Of a stretch of 64,000 nt of DNA, positions 46,105-54,407 are shown in pieces. The DNA comes from Streptomyces sp. NBC_00510. Its GTDB lineage: Bacteria; Actinomycetota; Actinomycetes; Streptomycetales; Streptomycetaceae. How positions within the stretch are numbered: the stretch's first letter is position 1; each line of letters begins with the position of its first letter. Where the stretch lies: the NCBI GenBank assembly GCA_036013505.1, contig CP107851.1:1612001-1676000 (forward strand), read 5' to 3'. Made by a program: the position numbers and the translations under genes. The notes below the pieces were generated by a model. That model had not been told where the DNA came from and searched no databases. It worked only from the letters and a program-made list of their open reading frames with translations.

Positions 46105-47759
46105 TGCTGTTCCTCCGTCTCGGTACGTCCTCGCCTGCCCAGCATGATCGCTGCGGCCCAGGACAGCAGGCCCACCATAGCGAGGGTCCATTCGGGAGCG
46201 GAGCCGACGCGGTCGGCGACGGTCAGATCGTCGCGGAGCGGCAGCCGGGCGCTGAGCACGGTCTGCGTGAACTCCTCGGTCTGCTGCTCGATCCGCCCGT
46301 CCGGGGCGACGACGGCGGTGATGCCGCTCGTCGCCGCCGTGACCACGGCGCGGCCGTGCTCGACGGCGCGCAGCCGGGACATCGCCAGTTGCTGCTCGGG
46401 CTGGCCGGTGCGGCCGTAGGTGGCGTTGTTGGTCTGGATGACCAGGGCGCGGGCGCCCGCGGTGACGGTGTCGTGGACGATCCCGTCGTACGCCACCTCG
46501 AAGCAGATGACGTCGCCGAGCTTCGCCGGGCCGATCTGCAGGACGCCGCTGCCCTTGCCCGGGTAGAAGTCGCGCGGGACCTGGTCGAGCCGCTTGATGA
46601 CCTTGGTGAGCTGCTCGCGGAAGGGCACGTACTCGCCGAAGGGCACCGGGTGCTGCTTGGTGTAGTGGTCGCCGGGGCCGCTCTCCGGGTCCCAGACGAT
46701 GCCCTCGTTCTGGACGTGGTCCGCGTCCGGGCCGTCGACCAGGGCGCCGACGAGGACGGGGACGCCGACGGCGCGGACCGCCTTGGTGATCAGGGCGTAG
46801 GCCTGGGGCTCGGAGAACGGGTCCATGTCGGAGGAGTTCTCCGGCCAGATCACCAGATCGGGCTTGGGCGCACGGCCCGCCTTGACGTCCTCGGCGAGCT
46901 TCAGGGTCGCCTCGACGTGGTTGTTGAGGATCTTCAGGGGCCGGCCCAGGAAGTGCATGCCCGGCTGCTGGACGTTGCCCTGCACGATGGCCACCCGGAC
47001 GGTGTCGTCGGCCGCGGTGGGCACCGGCACCGCGTACCCCGCGGCGAAGGTGGCCACGGCCAGCACCGCCGCCGTCGTGGCGGGCACGTAACGGCGCGGG
47101 CCGAAGACGACCGGGCCCCTGCGCAGCCGCCACACGGCGACCGCCGCCGCGGCCAGCAGCGAACCGCACAGCGCGACGGCGAAGGTCACCAGCGGCGCGC
47201 CGCCGAGCGCGGCGAGCGGGGTGAAGGGGGTGGCGGTGTTCGCGAAGGCCAGCCTGCCCCACGGGAAGCCGCCGAACGGCAGCCGGTCCCTGGCGAGTTC
47301 CTCCGCCACCCACAGGCAGGCGCCCCACAGCGGCCAGGCGCGCAGCCGCGACGTGACCGCCAGACCCGCGCCGAGCACGGCGACGAAGGCCGCCTCGATC
47401 ACGGACAGGCCCACGACCGCGTCCCAGCCGATCACCCGCAGCCACACCAGGAGCCACACGAAGAACGGCAGTCCGAAGGCGAAGCCCAGCCACGCGCCCT
47501 GGCGGGCGGTACGGCCCCGGGTCAGCAGCGCGAGGCCCGCCACGGCCGCGACCGACAGCGGCCACACCCCGTACGGGGGGAACGCGGCCGCCAGGGCCAG
47601 GCCGCACAGCGCGGCGAGCGCCGACCGCCGCGCGTTCGCCCGCACGGCGCGCGCCGTGCGGGCGATGCGGCCGGGTGCCGGAGCGGGTGGCGGCGGCGGT
47701 TCTACGGACGTCGCCGGCGGCGCGGCGGGGGCCGGTGCGGCGTCGGAGCGCGGTCGCAA
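46101..47759 (-). CDS. lnt: apolipoprotein N-acyltransferase
   Basis: A 552-residue membrane enzyme that N-acylates the N-terminal cysteine of lipoproteins. A Pro-rich N terminus precedes six to seven helices (about 45-225), then the periplasmic nitrilase-like domain (about 240-510) with the Glu-Lys-Cys catalytic set in LVIWPENSSDM, YTKQHPVPFGEYVP and GDVICFEVAYDG, and a final helix near 525. The TTG at 47759 follows AGGAAGG. It is first in a minus-strand operon with ppm and probably fxsA. The 530 bp upstream contain a candidate operator but no clear gene. Confidence 0.93.
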   Translation of the reverse strand: MRPRSDAAPAPAAPPATSVEPPPPPAPAPGRIARTARAVRANARRSALAALCGLALAAAFPPYGVWPLSVAAVAGLALLTRGRTARQGAWLGFAFGLPFFVWLLVWLRVIGWDAVVGLSVIEAAFVAVLGAGLAVTSRLRAWPLWGACLWVAEELARDRLPFGGFPWGRLAFANTATPFTPLAALGGAPLVTFAVALCGSLLAAAAVAVWRLRRGPVVFGPRRYVPATTAAVLAVATFAAGYAVPVPTAADDTVRVAIVQGNVQQPGMHFLGRPLKILNNHVEATLKLAEDVKAGRAPKPDLVIWPENSSDMDPFSEPQAYALITKAVRAVGVPVLVGALVDGPDADHVQNEGIVWDPESGPGDHYTKQHPVPFGEYVPFREQLTKVIKRLDQVPRDFYPGKGSGVLQIGPAKLGDVICFEVAYDGIVHDTVTAGARALVIQTNNATYGRTGQPEQQLAMSRLRAVEHGRAVVTAATSGITAVVAPDGRIEQQTEEFTQTVLSARLPLRDDLTVADRVGSAPEWTLAMVGLLSWAAAIMLGRRGRTETEEQQ

Positions 47760-48293
47760 GGTACGCGGCCTTCCTGCAGGTGGTCACTGTGTGAGAGTGA
47801 CCGTACCTCCAACGGCCCTGTCCGCGGACCCCGGGCGGGCAAAGCCTCCCGCGGCGGGCGTGCGGCGCGGGAGGGGCGTGAACTGCTCGGGGCCCGGAAC
47901 GCCCTTCGGGCCGACCTGGGACCCGCTGGCTGCGGATCGGCGACAAGGCCGTTGTCTACTGGGCGTCCGGGCCCCTCCCGGGTCACACCTGCCGACCGGG
48001 CGGAGCCTCTCGATGAGGCGGACCGCGTTCCGTGCCGCGAGCGCTGGACCTGGCTGCCAGTGGCGCACGCCGTACGGCGCGACGCCCCGTGGCCCAGCTG
48101 CGGCCGTCGGCGCACGGAGATCCGGTCGGACGTCCGGTGGTGGACCCGGCCGAACCTACTCGCCCCCGACCGTCGCCTGTCAACAGCCGTTTGACCTGCG
48201 CGGATTGACCAAATCAGCAGGTCAACGCGAGGCCGGGGAAAGTTCCACGCCATCCCGACGGAGAACCGTTCGGGGGCATCGGCCGTTGACCCG
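47760..48293. other. 534-bp intergenic region upstream of lnt
   Basis: No firmly supported gene. On the plus strand one frame from TTG 47961 to the stop at 48194 has high third-position GC and contains RERWTWLPVAHAVRRDAPW and RSDVRWWTRPNLLA, but lacks a ribosome site and a recognisable family, so I leave it as a weak small-ORF candidate. The lnt promoter is expected here; an inverted repeat at 48191-48225 is listed separately. Confidence 0.4.
48191..48225. promoter_or_regulatory. TTGACC-type inverted repeat with extra half-site
   Basis: TTGACCTGC (48191-48199) and GCAGGTCAA (48217-48225) are exact complements with a 17-bp spacer, and a third half-site TTGACC lies between them at 48205-48210. 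Three copies of one hexamer within 35 bp suggest an operator. Confidence 0.45.
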
Positions 48294-49952
48294 TCACTCG
48301 TTCGGCCGTGCGAAGACCGTACGGCCGCCGACCACCGTGCGCAGTGCCGTCGGCAGCGGCAGCCCGGGGGTGAGTTCGGGCAGACCGGGGGTGCCGGAGC
48401 GCGGGTCGGTGGACCAGTTGGCGACCCGCTCGTCGGGGGCCTGGACCACCAGGTCACCGGCCTGCCACACCACGTAGTCCGCAGGTGCGCCGGGCATGAG
48501 GACGCCCGCATCGTCGCGGCCCACGGCGCGCCAGCCGCCGCGGGTGTGCGCGTTGAACGCGCCGCGGACGGAGATGCGGTGCTCGAGGGTCCGGTGGAAG
48601 GCGGCGGCGCGCACGGTGCCCCAGGGGTCGAGCGGTGTGACCGGGCTGTCGGAGCCGAGGGCGAGAGGCACGCCGGCCCGGGTCATGGCGGCGAACGGGT
48701 TGAGGGTGCTGGCCCGCTCGGCGCCGAGCCGCTGGGCGTACATGCCGTCCTCACCGCCCCAGGCGGCGTCGAAGGCGGGCTGCACGGAGGCGACCAGGCC
48801 CAGCTCCGCGAAGGCGGCGACGGTGTCCTCGGTCATCATCTCGGCGTGCTCGACGCGGTGCCGCAGCGCGCGCACCCGGTCCAGGCCCACCCGGCGGGCG
48901 GCCTCGCGGATCCCCTCCGCGACGGCGGCCACGGCGGCGTCACCGATCGCGTGGAAACCCGCCTGCACCCCCGCCTCGGTGCACAGGGCCACGTGGTCGG
49001 CGATCGCCGCCGCGTCCAGGTAGGCGGTGCCGCCGACGGCGGGGGCGTCCGTGTACGGGGCGTGCAGGCAGGCGGTGCGGGAGCCGATGGAGCCGTCCAC
49101 GAAGAGGTCGCCGCCCGCGCCGACGGCGCCCAGGTCCCGGATCCGCTCCAGGTCCTTGGCGCCGGTCACGGCCTCGGCCCAGTAGCCGTACACGCGCGGT
49201 CCGGGCTCGGCCGCGGCCTGCCGCAGCAGCGTGGTGAGGTCGTCCTCGGAGGAGATGTCCGGGCCCGCGCACTCGTGGACGGCGCCGATGCCGAGCGAGG
49301 CGGCGTGGGCGAGTGCGGCGCGCTGCGCGGCGGCGCGTTGCGCGGGCGTGACGGCGGCGTAAGCAGCGCGCCGGACCGCGTGGTGGGCGTCGCGGGTGAG
49401 CGGCCCGTCCGGGTGGTGGCCAGCCATCGTCCCGACACCGGGGACCAAGGCCAGCAGGGCAGTGGTGACGACCGCCGAGTGGACGTCGGCGCGGGTCAGG
49501 TACAGGGGCCGGCCGCCGGTCGCCGCGTCGAGTTCCGCGCGGGTCGGCGGGCGCTGGCCCGGCCAGCGGCTCTCGTCCCAGCCGTGGCCGAGCAGCACCC
49601 GGTGGCCGGGGTTGGCCTGCGCGTACGTGGCGACCCTGGCGAGGGCGTCGGCCAGGTCGCGGGCGGGGGCCAGGTCGAGGCCGGTCAGCGCCAGGCCGGT
49701 GGCGGTGGTGTGCACATGGGCGTCGGTGAAGGCGGGGGTGACCAGCGCACCGGCGAGGTCGATCACCTCGTCGACGCCCGCGGCGAAGGACTCCGCGGCG
49801 CCCTCCGAGCCGAGCCAGGCGACCGTGCCGCCGTCGACGACCATGGCCGTCGCGAAGGGGTCGGCGGGGCTGTAGACGTTGCCGCCGCGCAGCAGCACGG
49901 TGCGGCTCGCGCCGGATCCGCTGGTGGTCGGCTCGTTCGTGGTGTGCGGCAC
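48294..49952 (-). CDS. YtcJ-type amidohydrolase (amidohydrolase_3 family)
   Basis: A 552-residue cytoplasmic metal-dependent hydrolase. The composite beta-sandwich (LLRGGNVYSPADPFATAMVV at the start, GAPADYVVWQAGDLVVQA at the end) encloses a TIM barrel with metal ligands in TPAFTDAHVHTTATG, ALRHRVEHAEMM and GFHAIGDAA, and the catalytic Asp in ALGSDSPVTPLDPWGTV. Substrates of this family are mostly unknown amides or imides. GTG 49952 follows GAGGCGA. An Lrp-type regulator gene lies 100 bp upstream on the same strand. Confidence 0.9.
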   Translation of the reverse strand: MPHTTNEPTTSGSGASRTVLLRGGNVYSPADPFATAMVVDGGTVAWLGSEGAAESFAAGVDEVIDLAGALVTPAFTDAHVHTTATGLALTGLDLAPARDLADALARVATYAQANPGHRVLLGHGWDESRWPGQRPPTRAELDAATGGRPLYLTRADVHSAVVTTALLALVPGVGTMAGHHPDGPLTRDAHHAVRRAAYAAVTPAQRAAAQRAALAHAASLGIGAVHECAGPDISSEDDLTTLLRQAAAEPGPRVYGYWAEAVTGAKDLERIRDLGAVGAGGDLFVDGSIGSRTACLHAPYTDAPAVGGTAYLDAAAIADHVALCTEAGVQAGFHAIGDAAVAAVAEGIREAARRVGLDRVRALRHRVEHAEMMTEDTVAAFAELGLVASVQPAFDAAWGGEDGMYAQRLGAERASTLNPFAAMTRAGVPLALGSDSPVTPLDPWGTVRAAAFHRTLEHRISVRGAFNAHTRGGWRAVGRDDAGVLMPGAPADYVVWQAGDLVVQAPDERVANWSTDPRSGTPGLPELTPGLPLPTALRTVVGGRTVFARPNE

Positions 49953-50049
49953 TGGGTTTCGCCTCGCGATGTGATGTTGGGGCCCGCCCGGGCCCCGGTG
50001 GGGGGCGAGGGGACGGGATGGTGCGGTGGGTCAGGGCGCCGTGGGGCGC

Positions 50050-50490
50050 TCAGACGCGCGGTGGGCGCGCCTCGTACGGCGTGGAGAGGACCACCGTGGT
50101 GCGGGTGGAGACCCCGGCCAGGGTGCGGATCTTCGCGAGCAGGTGCTCCAGCTCGATCGGGGTCGCCACCCGGACCTTGAGGATGTAGTTCTCCTCCCCC
50201 GCGACGCTGTGGCACGCCTCGATCTCGGGGACCTCGGCGAGCCGGTCGGCGATGTCGTCGGGTGCGCTCGGGTCGAAGGGCTTCACCGAGATGAACGCCG
50301 TCAGCGACAGCCCCACCGACTCCGGGTCCACGATCGCCGCGTACCCGCGGATCACCCCGCGCTGCTCCAGGCGCCGTACGCGCTGGTGCACCGCGGACGT
50401 GGACAGGCCGGTGGCCTTGCCCAAGTCGGTGTAGCTCATGCGCCCGTCGGCCACGAGAAGTTCCACGATCTGCCGGTCCAGCTCCTCCAC
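50050..50490 (-). CDS. Lrp/AsnC-family transcriptional regulator
   Basis: A 146-residue regulator: N-terminal helix-turn-helix (MEELDRQIVELLVADGRMSY, then TDLGKATGLSTSAVHQRVRRL) and C-terminal RAM/ligand domain (GLSLTAFISVKPFD, HSVAGEENYILKVRVATPIE). Lrp proteins respond to amino acids and form octamers. GTG 50490 lacks a ribosome site, but minus-strand TAGGTT ends eight bases before it, so the transcript is probably leaderless. It could control the downstream amidohydrolase gene or a distant amino-acid operon. Confidence 0.92.
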   Translation of the reverse strand: MEELDRQIVELLVADGRMSYTDLGKATGLSTSAVHQRVRRLEQRGVIRGYAAIVDPESVGLSLTAFISVKPFDPSAPDDIADRLAEVPEIEACHSVAGEENYILKVRVATPIELEHLLAKIRTLAGVSTRTTVVLSTPYEARPPRV

Positions 50491-50498
50491 AGCGCAAG

Positions 50499-50504
50499 AA
50501 CCTA
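50499..50504 (-). promoter_or_regulatory. predicted -10 box of leaderless Lrp gene
   Basis: Minus-strand TAGGTT lies eight bases upstream of the GTG at 50490, with no ribosome site between. Confidence 0.35.
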
Positions 50505-50773
50505 CAGGGTCCCCGGACGCCGACGGTATCCGGCCGCCCTGTCCCGGCCGGGCGCGAGCGGTGGCGCGAGGTCGACGTGCCGGGGCCGGGGTGAGCACGG
50601 CGGCGGCGCGGACGGGGAAGGGGCGCGCAGCCCGCACGGGCCGTGCGCTCGTCGCCGGCCGCCGACCGGGCGCACGGGTCCGAAGCCGGCCGACCGGCCG
50701 GTCGGATCCCGTACGGGCCGCGGCCAGCCGGCGGCGGCGCCGGGGTCCCGGCCGGCGGACCGCTCCGGGCCGC

Positions 50774-50797
50774 CCGTGCCCGGCCGACCGGGCACGG
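50774..50797. terminator. 10-bp perfect hairpin in the Lrp-ANTAR gap
   Basis: CCGTGCCCGG (50774-50783) and CCGGGCACGG (50788-50797) pair across four bases. The surrounding 50505-50820 stretch is very GC-rich with several CCGGCCG palindromes and no convincing gene. Confidence 0.5.
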
Positions 50798-50829
50798 ATC
50801 CGGACCCGCCGCGCGCGAGCGGCACCGTG

Positions 50830-51060
50830 GGCCCGGACGCCCAGCGGGACGACCTGACGGTGGCCCGCCGGGACGCCTTCGACTACGTCCTCGCCGTCAC
50901 CCGTGCCCGCGCCGTGGCCTGCGACGCCACGAGGCCGCCTCCTCGACACGAGCCGGCGACTGGCGCGGCTGCGAGGCGTCACCCCCGACGGCGCCCAGGC
51001 CCTTGCCAGGGCCGGACGGCTCTCCCCCTGCGGGCCGTCCGCGTGGCGAGCTCCGGTCAG
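50830..51060 (+). pseudogene. possible decayed plus-strand gene fragment
   Basis: Two frames in succession read like protein: DLTVARRDAFDYVLAVTRAR up to about 50930, then, after a frame change, RLLDTSRRLARLRGVTPDGA and QALARAG to about 51020. The family is not recognised. It overlaps the low-quality tail of the opposite-strand ANTAR frame, and only one of the two can be real. Confidence 0.25.
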
Positions 51061-51562
51061 GCGCAGATGCGGACGCAGAGCAGGCACGTGTCGTCGCGCG
51101 GGTTCGCGGGGCCCAGGGCGTGCGTGAGCCGATCCCCTGCGGGCCCGGGGGGCGGTGGTGCCGGGAGGTGTACCGGGACGAGGTGAAGAGGGAGCGGAGA
51201 TCGCCGTCGGGCGCCGACGCAGCAACGTCGGCCTCGGGGGCCGGTGCCGGCTGCCGCGACGGCGGGGGTCGCGGCACGCGGGAGGTGTGGATGTCGCCGA
51301 GCAGCGCCCATGCCTCCTCCAGCACGGTGTGACCGGCCCGGCCGGCGCGCCGCTCCAGCTCCTCCTGGGCGGCACCGGGGCCCAGCACGAGGCGTCCCAT
51401 CAGCACACCCTTGGCCCGTTCGGTCGCGGCCCGGGCGGGTGCGGCGAGCCGCTCCTCGTCGAGCTCGGCGCGCAGCCGTGCGACGGTGCGAGCCAGTTGG
51501 TCGGCCGCGGACCGCTCGTCCGGCCGGCCACCGGACGCGGAAGCGACCCCGTCGTGGCTCAC
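50897..51562 (-). CDS. ANTAR-domain protein, 3' part probably decayed
   Basis: The first 100 residues are good protein: a short coiled coil (ADQLARTVARLRAELDEERL) and an ANTAR RNA-binding domain (ATERAKGVLMGRLVLGPGAA, then HTVLEEAWALLGDIH). ANTAR proteins bind paired hairpins in nascent RNA to prevent termination; many Streptomyces versions continue into GAF, PAS or SpoIIE domains. After about residue 118 the frame becomes arginine/proline/serine-rich (LFTSSRYTSRHHRPPGPQG) and resembles no domain, suggesting a frameshift or truncation. The annotated end follows the first stop codon but the true gene probably ended elsewhere. Confidence 0.5.
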   Translation of the reverse strand: MSHDGVASASGGRPDERSAADQLARTVARLRAELDEERLAAPARAATERAKGVLMGRLVLGPGAAQEELERRAGRAGHTVLEEAWALLGDIHTSRVPRPPPSRQPAPAPEADVAASAPDGDLRSLFTSSRYTSRHHRPPGPQGIGSRTPWAPRTRATTRACSASASAPDRSSPRGRPAGGEPSGPGKGLGAVGGDASQPRQSPARVEEAASWRRRPRRGHG

Positions 51563-51590
51563 CCTGGCTCACCCTGTGAGCATCGCACAA

Positions 51591-51851
51591 TCACCCCAGG
51601 GGCGAACTCCCGCGCCGGGTGGGCCGTGGGGGGCCGCGGCGGTGGCTGGTGTCGCACCAGGGGTAGCGCTCGCTGCGGCGGCAGGCGCACACGGCCACGA
51701 CGAACCGGTCGGAGCGGACGGTGCGGCCGTCGTCGAGGACGACCTCGACGGGGCCCTCGATGAGGATCGGGCCGTCCGCGGTCAGGGTCACGCGGGTGGG
51801 TGCGGGGCCGTCGGCGGGGTCGTCGTAGGGGTCATGGCGCGCGTTCGGCAC
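51591..51851 (-). CDS. CDGSH-type iron-sulfur protein
   Basis: An 86-residue protein with a CDGSH zinc-finger-like motif that ligates a 2Fe-2S cluster by three Cys and one His: CACRRSERYPWCDTSH (about residues 55-70), with Thr replacing the Gly of the canonical CDGSH. The N-terminal half is a small beta structure (LTADGPILIEGPVEVVLDDG). The role is redox or iron handling. Its start overlaps the upstream methyltransferase gene by 20 bp, so they form an operon; homologues are often encoded near heme-oxygenase-like proteins such as the one at 54364. Confidence 0.9.
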   Translation of the reverse strand: MPNARHDPYDDPADGPAPTRVTLTADGPILIEGPVEVVLDDGRTVRSDRFVVAVCACRRSERYPWCDTSHRRGPPRPTRRGSSPLG

Positions 51852-52488
51852 GGATCACCACCAGCTCTTCCTTCTCCTCGCCGGGCTCGATGAGCCCCTG
51901 TGCCGCCAGCCATGCCGCGCGGCGTCGCAGCAGCGGCCCGAAGGGGATGCGCCGGTGCTCGGTGACGGCGGGCCGTAGTCCGGCGCCGCCGAGCCGCTGG
52001 AGCGTGCGCTCCACGCCGCAGAGTCCGGACTGGACGAGCAGCAGGGCACCGCCGGGGAGCAGCAAGGGCGGGGCTTCCGCGCAGACGCGGTCGAGCAGCG
52101 CCCGCCCGTCGGGTCCCGCGTTGCGGGCCAGGGACAGGCCCCGGCGGGCGTGGTGGGCGTACGGGGACGGCACGTACGGGGGATTGGCGACGATCAGGTC
52201 GAAGCGGCGCCCCGCGACCGGTGCCGTGAGGTCGCCGCGCAGCACCCGTACGCGCAGGCCGTTCAGACGCGCGTTGAGCCGGGCGGCGCACACCGCCCGT
52301 GCGGAGGCGTCCACCGCGGTGACGCGGGCCGCGCCCCGGGATGCCGCCGCGAGGGCGAGGACGCCGGATCCGGTGCCGAGGTCCAGCACGTCGGCGCAGT
52401 CGGCCAGCCTCTCGCGGCGGAGGGCCTCGCCGAGCAGGGAGGTGTCGTCCTGGGGCCGGTACACGCCGGGTGGACACAAAAGCCACAT
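51832..52488 (-). CDS. HemK2/MTQ2-like class I SAM-dependent methyltransferase
   Basis: A 218-residue methyltransferase: motif I VLDLGTGSGVLALAAA (about residues 34-49), motif II acidic AVDASARA, and motif IV DLIVANPPYVPSP, the NPPY that marks N-methylation of Gln, Asn or adenine. Length and sequence resemble the short HemK2/MTQ2 group rather than PrmC, which has an extra N-terminal domain. The target is unknown. ATG 52488 follows GGAG. It overlaps the CDGSH gene. Confidence 0.85.
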   Translation of the reverse strand: MWLLCPPGVYRPQDDTSLLGEALRRERLADCADVLDLGTGSGVLALAAASRGAARVTAVDASARAVCAARLNARLNGLRVRVLRGDLTAPVAGRRFDLIVANPPYVPSPYAHHARRGLSLARNAGPDGRALLDRVCAEAPPLLLPGGALLLVQSGLCGVERTLQRLGGAGLRPAVTEHRRIPFGPLLRRRAAWLAAQGLIEPGEEKEELVVIRAERAP

Positions 52489-52612
52489 CTCACTCCGCTA
52501 CCCGAGGGCACCGCACCAAACATCGGACCCGGCCGACCGCCGGATCGGAACGATTAGGCACATCCGCACCGGGAAGCCGACCCAGCGACGCTTCCTCGGA
52601 AGGAGAGGACCC

Positions 52613-53074
52613 ATGGGCACGATCAGCGAATCCGTCGACGTCGACGTCCCGCTGCACACCGCGTACAACCAGTGGACCCAGTTCGAGGAGTTCCCGAACT
52701 TCATGGAGGGCGTGGAACAGGTGACGCAGGTCGACGACCGGCACAACCACTGGGTGACGAACGTCGCCGGTGCCCGCCGGGAATTCGACACGGAGATCAT
52801 CGACCAGCTGCCGGACGAGCGGGTCGCGTGGCGCACCGTCACCGGGGACGTCCGGCAACGCGGCGTCGTGACGTTCCAGGAGCTGGACGCCTCGCACACC
52901 CGGGTCAACCTGGCCATGGAGCTCCAGACCTCCGGCCTCGCGGAGAAGGCCGCCGACGCCCTCGGCGTCGTGGACCGGCGGGCACGTGGCGACCTGCGGC
53001 GCTTCAAGCACTTCATCGAGGAACGGGGCAGCGAGACGGGCGCGTGGCGCGGTCGTGTCGCCCCGGGCGGATGA
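52613..53074 (+). CDS. SRPBCC (polyketide cyclase/START-like) protein
   Basis: A 153-residue single-domain START-like protein (MGTISESVDVDVPLHTAYNQ; WTQFEEFPNFMEGVEQVTQV; WRTVTGDVRQRGVVTFQELD). These domains hold hydrophobic ligands in a deep pocket; this coenzyme-Q-binding/cyclase_2-like subgroup is common as a stand-alone stress protein. ATG 52613 has a strong AAGGAGAGG. It is divergent from the methyltransferase gene across 124 bp and 76 bp before the YbdK gene. Confidence 0.88.
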   Translation: MGTISESVDVDVPLHTAYNQWTQFEEFPNFMEGVEQVTQVDDRHNHWVTNVAGARREFDTEIIDQLPDERVAWRTVTGDVRQRGVVTFQELDASHTRVNLAMELQTSGLAEKAADALGVVDRRARGDLRRFKHFIEERGSETGAWRGRVAPGG

Positions 53075-53150
53075 CTCCTGTGCCCGCCCCCGAGGCCTCC
53101 GCGTGCGGCCGGCCGGGTCCGGCGCGGCGCGGGCGGGGTAAGGGGGGTGC

Positions 53151-54407
53151 ATGGGCGATGTGGACGACCGGGCGCCGGCGGGCGGCCTGACCTTCGGGGT
53201 CGAGGAGGAGTTCCTGCTGGTCGACCCGCGGACCGGACGACTGGTCGACGGCGCGGCCGCCGTCATCGCCCGGGCCTCGTGCGTGCCGCCGCCGGCGCCG
53301 GACGTCGCACTGCAGCACGAGCTGTCGGCCGCGCAGATCGAGTCGGCCACCGGCGTGGCCACAGGCCTGCCCGAGCTGACCGGCCAGCTGGCGGCCACGC
53401 GCCGCCTGCTGGTCGACGCCGCCGCCGCCGAGGGCACGCGGCTGGTCTCTTCGGGAACGCCCGTACTGGACGGCCCCTCCGGGATCAGTGCGGGCGAGCG
53501 CTACGCCGCGATCGCCGGCATCTACGAGAGCCAGGCGACCGGCTACCGGGCCTGCGGCTGCCACGTCCACGTGGGCGTACCGGACCGGGAGACCGCCGTC
53601 GCGGTCCTCAACCACCTGCGGCCGTGGCTGCCGACGCTGCTCGCGTTGTCGGCCAACTCGCCCTACGACCGGGGCCGCGACTCCGGTTACGCCAGCTGGC
53701 GCGTGCTGGACCAGGCGCGGTTCCCCGGTTCCGGGATCCCCCCGTGGTTCGCGTCGGCGGCGAAGCACGACGCCGAGGTCGACCGGCTGGTCGCCTGCGG
53801 GGTGCTGGTGGACCACGCCATGACGTTCTGGCTGGCCAGGCCCTCGCCGCGGCTGCCCACGGTGGAGGTCCGGGTCGCGGACGCGCTGGGCGCGACATGG
53901 GAGACGGCGTTGCAGGCCGCGCTCACGCGGGCGCTCGTGCGCACGGCGCTCGACGACCTCTCCAGGGGCGTCCCGGCCCCGCGCATGACGGCTCAGCTCG
54001 CCGCGGCCGCGCTCTGGTCGGCGGCCCGCTACGGGATGTCGGGCCCGGGGATCCACCCCGTCCAGGAGACCCGCGTGCCCGCCACGGCGCTGCGTGACGA
54101 GCTGCTCCGGCGCGTCGCGCCCGCGCTGGAGGACACCGGCGACCTGGCCTTCGTCCGCGAGGCCACGGCCGCCCTCGCCCGGACGGGGAGCGGCGCCGAC
54201 CGGCAGCGGCGGGCCGCGGCGGCGGGCGGCCCCCGCGCCGCCGTGGACATGCTGGTCGAGCAGACGGCGACGGACGGCCGCATGCCCCCGGCGTCAGCGG
54301 GCAGGGGCACCGGCGGACGCCCGTACGCCGACGACGTCCCCGCACCGACCCACGGAGGACCCGATGGACGCGGTCTGCGACCTCTCGACCGGTCCCCGGA
54401 CCGCTGA
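53151..54407 (+). CDS. YbdK-type carboxylate-amine ligase (glutamate-cysteine ligase family 2)
   Basis: A 418-residue GCS2-family ligase. The N-terminal FGVEEEFLLVDPRTGRLVDG is the diagnostic glutamate/metal-binding strand; CGCHVHVGVPDRETAV and RVADALGATWETAL follow. Family members make gamma-glutamyl-cysteine-like bonds with weak activity; in mycothiol-producing actinomycetes the physiological substrate is unknown. The last 50 residues are Gly/Arg-rich and overlap the next gene by 44 bp. ATG 53151 follows AAGGGGGG. Confidence 0.92.
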   Translation: MGDVDDRAPAGGLTFGVEEEFLLVDPRTGRLVDGAAAVIARASCVPPPAPDVALQHELSAAQIESATGVATGLPELTGQLAATRRLLVDAAAAEGTRLVSSGTPVLDGPSGISAGERYAAIAGIYESQATGYRACGCHVHVGVPDRETAVAVLNHLRPWLPTLLALSANSPYDRGRDSGYASWRVLDQARFPGSGIPPWFASAAKHDAEVDRLVACGVLVDHAMTFWLARPSPRLPTVEVRVADALGATWETALQAALTRALVRTALDDLSRGVPAPRMTAQLAAAALWSAARYGMSGPGIHPVQETRVPATALRDELLRRVAPALEDTGDLAFVREATAALARTGSGADRQRRAAAAGGPRAAVDMLVEQTATDGRMPPASAGRGTGGRPYADDVPAPTHGGPDGRGLRPLDRSPDR

